The notes beneath the pieces were generated by a model. The model was not told where the DNA came from. It saw nothing but the letters and a program-made list of their open reading frames with translations, and did not search any database. The position numbers and the translations under genes were made by a program. Below, one piece after another: positions 54,878 to 63,478 of a DNA stretch of 64,000 nt. Origin of the DNA: Marinicella marina (GTDB taxonomy: Bacteria; Pseudomonadota; Gammaproteobacteria; Xanthomonadales; Marinicellaceae); assembly GCF_030065545.1 (NCBI RefSeq), contig NZ_JASJNC010000010.1:1-64000 (forward strand), written 5' to 3'. The number at the start of each line of letters is the position of its first letter. Positions within the stretch are counted from its first letter, which is position 1.

Positions 54878-55952
54878 TAGACTTCTCCTCCATAGCTTGG
54901 GCATAGGCTTTTTGTTCAGCCAAATCATGCGGTAATTCTTCATACATGTGATCAAACATGTCAGCCACTGATAAGTCAGAAGCGTTCTGGTATTCCTCAA
55001 CCGCAGCATCCACATCAACTTTACAAGTGTTGATCAGCTGATTTTCCAGTTGTTCATTCCACTGGCCTTGTGAGGTCAGGTATTTACGCATGCGTTTGAT
55101 TGGTTCAAATTGTTTGGCATTTTCCACTTCATCATCAGGACGGTAGCGTGAAGCATCATCGGCTGTGGTGTGGTCACTCAGTCGGTAAGTGATTGCCTCA
55201 ATAACAGAGGCGCCTTTGCCTTCATAAGCGCGCTTCAATGCGGCTTTGACCGCAGTGTAAACGGCGATGTAGTCGTTGCCATCTACTTGGATAGATGGCA
55301 AGCCACCGGCCAAGCCTTTTTGTGCCAAAGTACGTCCTTGGCTTTGTTTCTTACGGGGTACTGAAATCGCCCACTGGTTGTTAACAATCATCATCACCAT
55401 TGGTAATTGGAATGCACTGGCAGCATTGATGGCTTCTAAGAAATCGCCTTTGGAGCTACCGCCGTCACCAACCACTGAGACAGCAGCACGTTTCTCACCG
55501 CGCAATTTAAAGGCCAAAGCAGCACCAGCTGCATGGGTGCATTGTGTGGCGATAGGCACACACCATGGAAAATCATGTTGGGGACCTGAAAAATTACTGC
55601 CACGTTCATCGCCACCCCAGTAGAGTAGTACTTCTGACAGCTTCACGCCGCGATAAAATTGTGCGCCATATTCTCTGTACATGGGGGCAAAAACATCTGC
55701 TTCTTGCATGGCAGCGCCCATCGCAATGTGCACCGCTTCGTGACCTAAACTGGAAGCATAGGTGCCTAATTTACCTGTTCGCTGTAAGGCAACGGCTTTG
55801 GCGTCAAAAGTTCTGGTCAGTACCATCAACTCATAAATGGATTTGAGGTGTTCAAAGTCTGTGGCTACTTTGGGTTTCTTATCGCCAACTAAATCACCGT
55901 TGGGTGTCAGGTACTGCAAATAATCGATATTAAATGATGCGACTGTGGTCAA
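54870..55952 (-). CDS. 2-oxoacid dehydrogenase E1 component, alpha subunit
   Basis: The protein is about 360 residues. The ThDP-binding part is intact: VVGDGGSSKGDFLEAINAAS, then MMIVNNQWAISVPRKKQ, with VIEAITYRLSDHTTADDASR as the phosphorylation-loop region. The preferred start is TTG 55952, because GGAGAG lies upstream and the product then begins MTTVASFNIDYLQYL. The frame continues to 56021 without a better signal. With E1beta and E2 it forms a pyruvate or branched-chain 2-oxoacid dehydrogenase; the substrate is not decided by sequence alone. Confidence 0.92.
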   Translation of the reverse strand: MTTVASFNIDYLQYLTPNGDLVGDKKPKVATDFEHLKSIYELMVLTRTFDAKAVALQRTGKLGTYASSLGHEAVHIAMGAAMQEADVFAPMYREYGAQFYRGVKLSEVLLYWGGDERGSNFSGPQHDFPWCVPIATQCTHAAGAALAFKLRGEKRAAVSVVGDGGSSKGDFLEAINAASAFQLPMVMMIVNNQWAISVPRKKQSQGRTLAQKGLAGGLPSIQVDGNDYIAVYTAVKAALKRAYEGKGASVIEAITYRLSDHTTADDASRYRPDDEVENAKQFEPIKRMRKYLTSQGQWNEQLENQLINTCKVDVDAAVEEYQNASDLSVADMFDHMYEELPHDLAEQKAYAQAMEEKSNG

Positions 55953-56116
55953 TTTCACTCTCCGAAAATGTGGTCTACAGTGGTGGGTCACGCCATTCAA
56001 ACAGATAACCAAACCGGTCATGAATCAACCAGTTGCCTGTTTTATTCTGGATGTGTGCCCGTGGGATGGGAGGTTTTAAAGTCGGCTGTATTTGTGTCAA
56101 AGCCACTTCAATATGC

Positions 56117-56140
56117 AGCATTTATGTATGATTAAATGCT
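56117..56140. promoter_or_regulatory. Perfect inverted repeat in the E1alpha-kynA intergenic region
   Basis: AGCATTTA (56117-56124) and TAAATGCT (56133-56140) form 8-bp arms with an 8-base spacer. The whole 369-base gap (55953-56321) lies between two divergent genes and contains no other gene. The symmetry suggests a dimeric regulator site or a divergent operator. The regulator is not identified. Confidence 0.45.
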
Positions 56141-56321
56141 TAATTAACTCGCCATCTTCATTATAATGCGCTCAAACTGGTTTAGATTTACGCCAGCAAA
56201 GCGGGCTGTATTATATAGGAATGAAACCTTTTATTAAATGGCAAGGGCAACAAATCTAAGGAAAAAATAGACTGTTTACTCTATTATTGGGAGCAGTCAT
56301 TACAAATATGGGTTCGACTGA

Positions 56322-57170
56322 ATGAAAGAGAGAAAAAATATCCGTCCATTGGAGGACGGCATCAAATTAGATGTTTCAGAAAGAAAAAATTATGGCGGTT
56401 ACCTGTGTCTGGATACTTTGTTCTCTGCGCAGAAGCCACTGAGTGATCCCGAACACCATGATGAGATGTTGTTCATTATTCAGCACCAAACCTCTGAACT
56501 GTGGATGAAATTAATTGTTCACGAGTTAACTGAGGCCATCAGGTGTGTTCAGATAAAAAGACTCGGTCGGGCTTCAAAAATCTTGGCTCGGGTCAAACAA
56601 ATACAAAAACAATTATTCGAACAATGGGCGGTGTTAGAAACGCTAACCCCCAGTGAGTACACCCAATTCAGGCATGTGCTCGGCAATGCATCTGGCTTCC
56701 AATCGGTGCATTATCGGCAGGTAGAATTTTTGTTGGGCAATAAAAACAAAAACATGGTCAAGGTTTTTCCGGAGGATTCGGAATCCAGGGCGATTCTGCA
56801 GGATGTTCTGGCTGCCCCAAGTATTTATGATGTTTTTATAAAACACCTGTTCGATGAGGGGTATTCTGTGCCTGAGTCACTGGTTCAGCGTGACTTGCGC
56901 AAACCCCATGTGTTTAATCAGGATTTGATGGATGTGTTGGTGGTCATTTATAAACGCCCTGACCAACATTGGGCCATGTATGCGCTGTGTGAACAGTTGG
57001 TGGATGTCGAACAGTCCTTTCAATTGTGGCGTTTCAGGCACATGAAAACTGTAGAGCGGATCATTGGCTTTAAACAAGGCACTGGTGGATCATCTGGGGT
57101 GAGTTTTTTGAAAAAAGCCTTGGAGTTAACTTTTTTTCCAGAGTTGCTCAAGCTGCGCACTGAACTTTAG
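56322..57170 (+). CDS. kynA: Tryptophan 2,3-dioxygenase
   Basis: The 282-residue heme enzyme opens the indole ring of L-tryptophan to N-formylkynurenine. Residue numbering matches the Xanthomonas enzyme: His55 (IIQHQTSELW), Arg117 (EYTQFRHVLGNASG), heme ligand His240 (WRFRHMKTVERIIG) and Thr254 (GTGGSSG). All active-site residues are intact. It is alone, with no kynurenine formamidase or kynureninase nearby. Confidence 0.96.
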   Translation: MKERKNIRPLEDGIKLDVSERKNYGGYLCLDTLFSAQKPLSDPEHHDEMLFIIQHQTSELWMKLIVHELTEAIRCVQIKRLGRASKILARVKQIQKQLFEQWAVLETLTPSEYTQFRHVLGNASGFQSVHYRQVEFLLGNKNKNMVKVFPEDSESRAILQDVLAAPSIYDVFIKHLFDEGYSVPESLVQRDLRKPHVFNQDLMDVLVVIYKRPDQHWAMYALCEQLVDVEQSFQLWRFRHMKTVERIIGFKQGTGGSSGVSFLKKALELTFFPELLKLRTEL

Positions 57171-57246
57171 TTTTGACGGCAGCTTTTCTTGGTAATAATT
57201 GATTCTGTTATAGTTTATGAACGGGTCAGGCGAATCATTGTAGCCA

Positions 57247-58002
57247 CTATTCACTAGAATCAAATTGAAATTGTGAAAAACCGACGTTGGCGTAGGTGCC
57301 TTCAGGTACATTGGTTTCATGCTGTTGAATCAGTGCCTTCATTTCCTGTTGAAACGCGCGCATTTTTTTATCGATGATTTGATTGATTTCATCGTGTTTG
57401 CTGTGCGGAATCTTGCTGGAGAAGATCGAAGCCTGGTTAAGGTTTTGTTTCAGATCAGTGGCGAACATTTTCTTATAGAAAGTTTGAAACAGCCTTTTGG
57501 TGGTTATGTCCACTTCCTCTGCCAGTTCCGCTTGTTGCATCAACTGTTGATTGAGGCTGTCAGTGATGAGGTATTTATTTTCCGACTTGCTGATGATTTG
57601 ATTGCTGATTAATTCTGTGATCACGGCTTTGGCTCGGATGTGGTTACCGTAAATGTTGTCAATCAATGTGGTTAATTTGGCGTGCGTTAGGCGTTTATTC
57701 TTGGCTTTGGTTTGTTGTAGAGCCACAATGATCATGTCCATCTTGTTCAATACGTCATTGTTTTGGTTTTTGTTGTTATTGAATTCTGCAATCACCCTGC
57801 GGTCAATACCAGTCTTCACTGCAATGGCTTGAATGGTTGGTTTTATGTTTGCATCTTCTAGCAGTTCCTCGGCTGCTTTGATGTAGGCTTTCTGGCTGTT
57901 GGCCCTGAATTCGTGGTATTGCAAGCCAAATTTAATGACCATTTTACTCACTGGGATGAGGGCTTTTTGAAGTTGTACCAAATGTCTTTTGTCAGAACTC
58001 AT
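57247..58002 (-). CDS. DUF6502-type protein
   Basis: The 251-residue cytoplasmic protein opens with LIPVSKMVIKFGLQYHEFRA and NSQKAYIKAAEELL, then IKPTIQAIAVKTGIDRRVIA. The latter resembles a helix-turn-helix, and the arrangement fits DUF6502 proteins known from gammaproteobacteria. The rest is helical with a Lys/Gln-rich C-terminal coiled region (EINQIIDKKMRAFQQEMKAL). Function is unknown, with DNA binding possible. It is divergent from pdxJ. Confidence 0.7.
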   Translation of the reverse strand: MSSDKRHLVQLQKALIPVSKMVIKFGLQYHEFRANSQKAYIKAAEELLEDANIKPTIQAIAVKTGIDRRVIAEFNNNKNQNNDVLNKMDMIIVALQQTKAKNKRLTHAKLTTLIDNIYGNHIRAKAVITELISNQIISKSENKYLITDSLNQQLMQQAELAEEVDITTKRLFQTFYKKMFATDLKQNLNQASIFSSKIPHSKHDEINQIIDKKMRAFQQEMKALIQQHETNVPEGTYANVGFSQFQFDSSE

Positions 58003-58175
58003 AATATTTTGCGCGCATATTTGTACGCAATAATACCACCAGTGTCCTTTGATGTAAAATCATCTCCAACCTGTATGTTCTCACATCAGTTTTATCTCAT
58101 TTCGCAAAATGTGAAACGAACAGGGGGAGGTCAAATTTATCTCCAAATCGTGGGCTATTAATTTAACCTACACCA

Positions 58176-58229
58176 GCGAGGCAATACAGAGTTTTGTGGG
58201 TTGACGTTTTCTCTCTGTATTGTTCTCGC
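58176..58229. promoter_or_regulatory. Long imperfect inverted repeat upstream of pdxJ
   Basis: GCGAGGCAATACAGAG (58176-58191) pairs with CTCTGTATTGTTCTCGC (58213-58229) except for a small bulge. This gives about 15 paired bases around a 21-base loop. It lies in the 311-base divergent gap between the DUF6502 gene and pdxJ, 85 bases before the pdxJ start. There is no T-run. It could be a structured leader RNA, an operator, or a small repeat element. No gene is seen in the rest of the gap. Confidence 0.5.
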
Positions 58230-58313
58230 AACTTCCTTATTCAAACAGTCATCACTTCTAACCAAACTTTCATTCTCATTTCATGCCTGCATGGGTTAAA
58301 ATTTACGATTTGA

Positions 58314-59057
58314 ATGGCATTGTTGGATATGACAGCGCTCAGTGTAAATTTAAACAAAATAGCCTTACTCAGAAATTCACGAGGCAGAGATTACCCCAAT
58401 GTCCTGGCCTACGCTGAAAAGTTGATTGCTATGGGTGTTGATGGCATCACAGTTCATCCGCGCCAAGATGAAAGACACGCCACGCGGCAAGACACGCGAG
58501 ATTTGAGTGAGTTGTGCCGACAATACCCAGATGTTGAATTCAATGTTGAAGGCTATCCATCGGTCGAATTTATGGCTTTGGTGGCAGCAACAAAGCCAGA
58601 TCAGTGCACTTTGGTGCCCGACGCCCCTGACCAATTGACTTCAGACCACGGTTGGGATTTGGCCGAACATGCTGATTGGATAACTGCATTGGCTGCAGAA
58701 TTGAAATCGTTTGGGGTCAGGAGCTCCTTGTTCATCGACCCTGATGAGCAGCAAATCAAAGCAGCCAGTCAAACTGGCATTGATCGCATCGAATTATACA
58801 CAGAGTCCTACGCCAACGCTTATGCTGAGGGTGATTATCAAAGCACACTGATGCAATACAAGCAGTCCGCGGAACTGGCTCAAGCCTTGGGTTTAGGAGT
58901 CAATGCAGGTCATGATTTGGACTTGGATAATTTAACTCAGTTTCTGACCATTCCTGACATCTTGGAAGTTTCGATTGGCCATGCTTTGACCATTGAGTCC
59001 CTGGAGTTTGGGGTGGCTGATGTGATTCAGCGCTATCTGGCTATTTGCCGCTCTTGA
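58314..59057 (+). CDS. pdxJ: Pyridoxine 5'-phosphate synthase
   Basis: This 247-residue TIM-barrel enzyme makes pyridoxine 5'-phosphate in vitamin B6 synthesis. Motifs are VNLNKIALLRNSRGRDYPN, GVDGITVHPRQDERH (catalytic His), EFNVEGYPS (Glu) and LGVNAGHDLDLDNL (His). The LNK variant of the N-terminal IDH motif resembles Xanthomonadales PdxJ. An ATG at 58329 is an alternative start giving MTALSVNLNKI. It is not next to recO or acpS as in enterics. Confidence 0.95.
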   Translation: MALLDMTALSVNLNKIALLRNSRGRDYPNVLAYAEKLIAMGVDGITVHPRQDERHATRQDTRDLSELCRQYPDVEFNVEGYPSVEFMALVAATKPDQCTLVPDAPDQLTSDHGWDLAEHADWITALAAELKSFGVRSSLFIDPDEQQIKAASQTGIDRIELYTESYANAYAEGDYQSTLMQYKQSAELAQALGLGVNAGHDLDLDNLTQFLTIPDILEVSIGHALTIESLEFGVADVIQRYLAICRS

Positions 59058-59157
59058 TAGGTACTTTTTAACCCTTTGACATGCTATAATCTCGCTCTTT
59101 TTTGTGCGACTTGAATTTACGCCTCAGAACAAGACAACTGAAGGCTTGGAAATTGAC

Positions 59158-61065
59158 ATGATAACTGTAACTTTGGCTGATGGATCTCAGCGTAAATACG
59201 AACAATCACTTACCGTAGCCGCAGTGGCTGAAGACATTGGGCCAGGTTTAGCCAATGCAGCTTTGGCAGCGCGTGTTGATGGTGAGATGGTTGATCTGAC
59301 TCACTTGATTGATAAAGACATTGATTTGACCATAGTGACAGGTAACACGGATGATGGTCTAGAGGTGTTGCGTCATTCCGCAGCACATTTAATGGCGCAA
59401 GCTGTGCAACGTTTATTTCCTAAGGTTGAGGTTACCATTGGCCCGGTGATAGACAATGGCTTTTATTACGACTTTGCAACAAAAGACCCTTTTCATGAAG
59501 ATGACTTGGCAAAAATCACAGCTGAGATGAAAAAAATTGTCAAAGAAAAATTACCAGTTGAGCGTTTTGAGATGTCTCGAAACGAAGCGGTTGATTTTTT
59601 TGAAAAGAAGGGCGAGAAGTACAAAGCTGAAATCATCAGAGACATACCTGAGGATGAAGTGTTGTCATTATACAAGCAGGGCGAATTTGTTGATTTATGT
59701 CGTGGGCCACACGTACCCAATACCGGCAAGTTAAAAGTATTCAAGTTAATGAGTATCGCTGGCGCTTACTGGCGCGGTAACAGTGATAATGAAATGCTGC
59801 AAAGGGTCTATGGCACCGCTTGGCATGACAAGAAGGATTTGAAAACTTACCTACACATGCTGGAAGAGGCTGAAAAACGTGACCACAGAAAGCTAGGTAA
59901 ACAAATGGACCTGTTTCACTTCCAAGAAGAGGCGCCTGGCATGGTGTTTTGGCATGAGCGTGGTTGGTCTATCTATCAAGCCGTTCAACAATACATGAGA
60001 AAAAAACTCAACGCCAGGGATTACAAAGAGATTAACACCCCATCAGTGGTTGAATACACCTTATGGGAAAAGTCAGGTCATGCCGATAAATTTGGTGATG
60101 ACATGTTCAGCGTAGAATCAGAAAACCGCCAATTTGCAGTTAAACCAATGAATTGCCCATGTCATGTTCAAGTCTATAACCAAGGACTTAAATCATACCG
60201 TGATTTACCGATTCGTTTGGCTGAGTTTGGTTCGTGTCACCGCAATGAGCCGTCAGGGGCTTTGCATGGTTTAATGCGGGTACGTGGTTTTGTACAAGAT
60301 GATGCGCACATTTTCTGTCAAGAAGATCAAATTGGTGCTGAGGTTTCTGAGTTCATTGATTTTTTACATGAAGTTTATGCCGATTTTGGCTTTGATGAAA
60401 TCATCTATCGCATTTCAACCCGTCCAGAAAAACGTGTCGGCAGTGACGAAGTTTGGGATAAATCCGAAAAAGCTTTGGCTGATGCCTTGGACGATAAAGG
60501 CATAGCTTGGGAGGAGTTGCCAGGTGAAGGTGCTTTTTATGGACCCAAAATTGAATTTTCTTTGAAAGACTGTTTAGGTAGGGTGTGGCAATGTGGCACC
60601 ATTCAAGTGGATTTCTCCATGCCCAACAGATTGGAAGCCACTTATATTGACGAAAATGGCGACCGCGTCACACCAGTGATGTTGCATCGCGCTATACTGG
60701 GTTCATTTGAAAGGTTTATCGGTATTTTGCTAGAACAGCATGCCGGAAACATGCCGCTTTGGTTGGCGCCAACTCAAGTTGCCGTGCTCAATATCACGGG
60801 TCAACAGTCGGAATATGCACAAAAAGTGGGACAAACTTTGAAAAATCAGGGTTTTAGGGCGATTTATGACTTGAGAAACGAGAAGATCGGCTATAAAATT
60901 CGCCAGCACACATTAAACAAGGTAAATTATTTGGTTATTGTGGGTAACAACGAGCTTGAAAATGAAACCATCACGGTCAGATCACATGATGGTCAAGATT
61001 TAGGTTCTATGAAAGTTGATGAGTTGGCTCAGCTAATGAACTTACAAATCAACGAAAAGAAATAA
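59158..61065 (+). CDS. thrS: Threonyl-tRNA synthetase
   Basis: The 635-residue class II synthetase has a TGS domain ([15 protein letters not shown] onward), an editing domain ([16 protein letters not shown] with the HxxxH pattern) and a catalytic core with [10 protein letters not shown] (zinc Cys). Motif 2 is [16 protein letters not shown], motif 3 includes [17 protein letters not shown], and a C-terminal anticodon domain follows. The frame opens at 59104, but ATG 59158 gives the conserved start and usual length. It heads the thrS-infC-rpmI-rplT-pheST cluster. Confidence 0.97.
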   Translation: MITVTLADGSQRKYEQSLTVAAVAEDIGPGLANAALAARVDGEMVDLTHLIDKDIDLTIVTGNTDDGLEVLRHSAAHLMAQAVQRLFPKVEVTIGPVIDNGFYYDFATKDPFHEDDLAKITAEMKKIVKEKLPVERFEMSRNEAVDFFEKKGEKYKAEIIRDIPEDEVLSLYKQGEFVDLCRGPHVPNTGKLKVFKLMSIAGAYWRGNSDNEMLQRVYGTAWHDKKDLKTYLHMLEEAEKRDHRKLGKQMDLFHFQEEAPGMVFWHERGWSIYQAVQQYMRKKLNARDYKEINTPSVVEYTLWEKSGHADKFGDDMFSVESENRQFAVKPMNCPCHVQVYNQGLKSYRDLPIRLAEFGSCHRNEPSGALHGLMRVRGFVQDDAHIFCQEDQIGAEVSEFIDFLHEVYADFGFDEIIYRISTRPEKRVGSDEVWDKSEKALADALDDKGIAWEELPGEGAFYGPKIEFSLKDCLGRVWQCGTIQVDFSMPNRLEATYIDENGDRVTPVMLHRAILGSFERFIGILLEQHAGNMPLWLAPTQVAVLNITGQQSEYAQKVGQTLKNQGFRAIYDLRNEKIGYKIRQHTLNKVNYLVIVGNNELENETITVRSHDGQDLGSMKVDELAQLMNLQINEKK

Positions 61066-61131
61066 AGCGTTTAAATGTTTTAGGATTGAGAGAATTCAAT
61101 CACATCATGCTTAAACAAATTTAAATACATT

Positions 61132-61147
61132 GGAGGATTGACTAATC
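61132..61147 (+). promoter_or_regulatory. RBS and non-canonical AUC start of infC
   Basis: GGAGG (61132-61136) lies 8 bases before ATC 61145-61147. An in-frame TGA at 61139-61141 rules out an earlier start. The next in-frame ATG is at 61328, inside the conserved core. The rare start codon allows IF3 to repress its own translation, as known for infC in other bacteria. Confidence 0.88.
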
Positions 61148-61669
61148 GCTAGAAATGACAAAGTACGCAGGAACAAACAAATAAGGGTTCCTGAAGTTAG
61201 GCTTATAGACCAACATGGAGAACAGGTTGGAATAATTACAACAGCTGAAGCCTTAGATAGGGCCAGAGGAGCCGGATTGGATTTGGTAGAAATATCTCCC
61301 AAAGCGGCACCACCAGTTTGTAAAATCATGGATTATGGCAAGTTCAAGTTTGAACAAGCCAAAAAGAACCAACAAGCCAAGAAAAAACAAAAGAAAGTTC
61401 AGTTAAAAGAGGTCAAGTTCAGGCCCAACACTGAAGAAGCGGATTACCAAGTCAAGCTCAGAAATTTAAGAAGATTTATTGGCCAAGGCAACAAGGTCAA
61501 AGTGACCATCATGTTCAGAGGACGTGAATTGGCACACAGAGACATCGGTTCTGATATGTTGGACCGGTTAGAGAAAGATTTAGTGGATGAAGTGGTTGTT
61601 GAACAACGACCAGCGAAAATGGAAGGTCGATTTATGATTATGTTGTTGGCGCCTAAGCCCAACAAATAA
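61145..61669 (+). CDS. infC: Translation initiation factor IF-3
   Basis: The 174-residue factor is read from an AUC start ([20 protein letters not shown]). It has the N-domain ([40 protein letters not shown]), a Lys/Gln-rich linker ([20 protein letters not shown]) and the C-domain ([20 protein letters not shown]). IF3 guards start-codon selection and keeps ribosomal subunits apart. Length matches E. coli (180). An annotation beginning at the TTG 61277 would lose 44 residues. Confidence 0.96.
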   Translation: MARNDKVRRNKQIRVPEVRLIDQHGEQVGIITTAEALDRARGAGLDLVEISPKAAPPVCKIMDYGKFKFEQAKKNQQAKKKQKKVQLKEVKFRPNTEEADYQVKLRNLRRFIGQGNKVKVTIMFRGRELAHRDIGSDMLDRLEKDLVDEVVVEQRPAKMEGRFMIMLLAPKPNK

Positions 61670-61782
61670 TTATAGGGGTTTAAATTCCCAAAAAAATAAT
61701 TAGCTGACCAGTGAGTCAAGTATGAAAAAAGTCGATTTATTGGCTACTTGCTGGAGTATATAAATGAAAACAGGAGGGCATT
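61670..61782 (+). promoter_or_regulatory. infC-rpmI leader, candidate L20 autoregulatory site
   Basis: The 113-base gap contains a stem CAAGTA (61717-61722) / TACTTG (61745-61750), extended by AG/CT with a bulge, ahead of the rpmI SD AGGAGG. In E. coli ribosomal protein L20 binds structures in this part of the operon to repress rpmI-rplT. This resemblance is positional and the fold was not computed. Confidence 0.4.
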
Positions 61783-61977
61783 ATGCCTAAAATGAAAACC
61801 AAAAAAGGTGCTGCGAAGCGCTTTAAAAAAACCGCCAATGGCTTCAAAAGAAAGCAAGCTTTCAGAAGTCATATTTTAACTAAGATGAGTACCAAGCGTA
61901 AACGCAATTTACGTGGTACTACCATGGTTCATGAAGCTGACGAAAGTTCAGTGAAAAGACTTTTACCTTACGCATAA
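61783..61977 (+). CDS. rpmI: 50S ribosomal protein L35 (bL35)
   Basis: The 64-residue basic protein has the L35 pattern [37 protein letters not shown] and the ending [11 protein letters not shown]. Length is exact for the family. It follows infC and precedes rplT with a clear AGGAGG ribosome-binding site. Confidence 0.98.
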   Translation: MPKMKTKKGAAKRFKKTANGFKRKQAFRSHILTKMSTKRKRNLRGTTMVHEADESSVKRLLPYA

Positions 61978-61993
61978 TTAAAGGAGATATAAC

Positions 61994-62350
61994 ATGGCAA
62001 GAGTTAAAAGAGGCGTTCAAGCACGCAAAAGACATAAAAAAGTTCTTAAATTAGCCAAAGGCTATTACAACGCACGCCGTAAAATTTACCGCGTTGCTAA
62101 ACAAGCAGTCATCAAAGCGGGTCAGTACGCTTACCGTGACCGCAAAGCCAGAAAAAGAACTTTCAGAGCCTTATGGATCACCCGCATCAACGCCGGTGCC
62201 AGAAACAATGGCATGAGCTATTCACGATTTATCAACGGCTTGAAAAAAGCTGATATCTCTTTAGATCGTAAAGTTCTGGCTGACATGGCTGTGCACGACA
62301 AAGCAGGTTTCGCTGCTGTTGTTGAACAAGCCAAAGCCGCACTGGCTTAA
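61994..62350 (+). CDS. rplT: 50S ribosomal protein L20 (bL20)
   Basis: The 118-residue protein begins [20 protein letters not shown] and contains [20 protein letters not shown] and [20 protein letters not shown]. These are all canonical L20. It is a primary assembly protein of the 50S subunit and often represses its own operon. The SD AAGGAG is 16 bases after rpmI. Confidence 0.98.
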   Translation: MARVKRGVQARKRHKKVLKLAKGYYNARRKIYRVAKQAVIKAGQYAYRDRKARKRTFRALWITRINAGARNNGMSYSRFINGLKKADISLDRKVLADMAVHDKAGFAAVVEQAKAALA

Positions 62351-62353
62351 ACA

Positions 62354-62422
62354 GACCGTCCTTCGGGACAGTCAAAGAAAGATCAAAAAGAGGAATCAGT
62401 GGTATAACTGATTCCTTTTTTT
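62354..62422 (+). terminator. UUCG hairpin plus rho-independent terminator between rplT and pheS
   Basis: Two elements are seen. GTCC-TTCG-GGAC (62357-62368, with outer GAC/GTC) is a very stable UUCG tetraloop hairpin. GGAATCAG (62392-62399) pairs with CTGATTCC (62408-62415) and is followed by T7. In E. coli this site holds the pheM leader and attenuator. Here I see no Phe-rich leader peptide, so it may be a simple or partial terminator. Confidence 0.88.
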
Positions 62423-62468
62423 ATGCAGCAACATAAATCATAAATAACAACCATTACAGAGAAATAAA

Positions 62469-63467
62469 GTGAGTGATTTGCAACAAATCGTAACCGATGG
62501 CTTGGCTCAGATTGAGCAGGCCGATTCCGTTCAGGCATTGGATGATGTCAGGGTTCAATACTTGGGTCAAAAAGGCACAGTAACCTTACAGTTAAAACAG
62601 TTGGGGCAGTTGCCAGCTGAAGAGAGAAAAACAGCGGGGCAGGCCATTAATCAAGCCAAAGGCCAACTGTTTTCAGCGATCCAAGAGAAAAAGAATACCT
62701 TGATGGCAGCGGAATTGAATGCCAAGTTAATGGCGGAGTCTATTGATGTGACTTTGCCTGGACGCCAAAATGGCAAAGGCGGTATACATCCGGTTAGTAG
62801 AACCATGCAACGCATCATTGATTTGTTTTCGCAAGTTGGTTTCGATGTGGTCACTGGTCCTGAAATTGAAGATGACTTTCATAATTTCGAAGCCTTAAAC
62901 TTTCCAGCGCATCACCCAGCCAGGGCAATGCATGACACATTTTATTTTCCTGACGGACATTTACTAAGAACCCATACCTCACCGGTACAAATAAGGGCAA
63001 TGAAAACCATGGAGCCACCGATTAAAATCATTGCACCTGGAAAAGTCTACCGCAGTGATTCTGACCAAACCCATACGCCTATGTTCCATCAGGTTGAAGG
63101 TTTGGTGATTGGTGAGGATGTGACCTTTGCATCATTAAAAGGTGTGCTGAATCAATTTGTGAATGCTTTCTTTGAAGATGATTTACAAATCCGCTTGAGG
63201 CCTTCTTACTTTCCATTCACTGAGCCTTCAGCAGAAGTGGATGTGGAGTGGAAAAAAGATGATGGCAGCATTGACTGGTTGGAAGTATTGGGTTGTGGCA
63301 TGGTTCACCCCAATGTGTTGCGATCAGGCGGCATAGATCCTGAGAAATACACCGGTTTTGCTTTTGGTTTGGGCGTGGAGCGCTTCGCCATGTTGCGCTA
63401 TGGTGTACAAGATTTAAGAAACTTTTTTGAAAACGACATGGCCTTTTTACGCCAGTTTCAGTCATAG
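62469..63467 (+). CDS. pheS: Phenylalanyl-tRNA synthetase alpha subunit
   Basis: The 332-residue subunit starts at GTG 62469. It has an N-terminal coiled coil (residues 1-85) and the class II catalytic core with [60 protein letters not shown] and [18 protein letters not shown]. All motifs are intact. It is followed by pheT after 11 bases and forms the alpha2beta2 enzyme. Confidence 0.97.
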   Translation: MSDLQQIVTDGLAQIEQADSVQALDDVRVQYLGQKGTVTLQLKQLGQLPAEERKTAGQAINQAKGQLFSAIQEKKNTLMAAELNAKLMAESIDVTLPGRQNGKGGIHPVSRTMQRIIDLFSQVGFDVVTGPEIEDDFHNFEALNFPAHHPARAMHDTFYFPDGHLLRTHTSPVQIRAMKTMEPPIKIIAPGKVYRSDSDQTHTPMFHQVEGLVIGEDVTFASLKGVLNQFVNAFFEDDLQIRLRPSYFPFTEPSAEVDVEWKKDDGSIDWLEVLGCGMVHPNVLRSGGIDPEKYTGFAFGLGVERFAMLRYGVQDLRNFFENDMAFLRQFQS

Positions 63468-63478
63468 GATAAAGAACA

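Noticed and set aside
54878-55018. N-terminal extension of the E1beta open frame
   Set aside because: It overlaps the E1alpha coding sequence and is not E1-like. ATG 54877 has a strong Shine-Dalgarno and the family start.
55953-56021. N-terminal extension of the E1alpha open frame to an ATG at 56021
   Set aside because: The extra 23 residues are not family-like and have no ribosome-binding site. TTG 55952 preceded by GGAGAG gives the expected start.
58142-58313. Riboswitch (for example a pyridoxal- or thiamine-type) upstream of pdxJ
   Set aside because: Only a simple hairpin is visible, and no conserved riboswitch core sequence was recognised.
59104-59157. Upstream extension of thrS
   Set aside because: The 18 extra residues are not part of ThrS. 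ATG 59158 gives [10 protein letters not shown], the conserved TGS-domain start.
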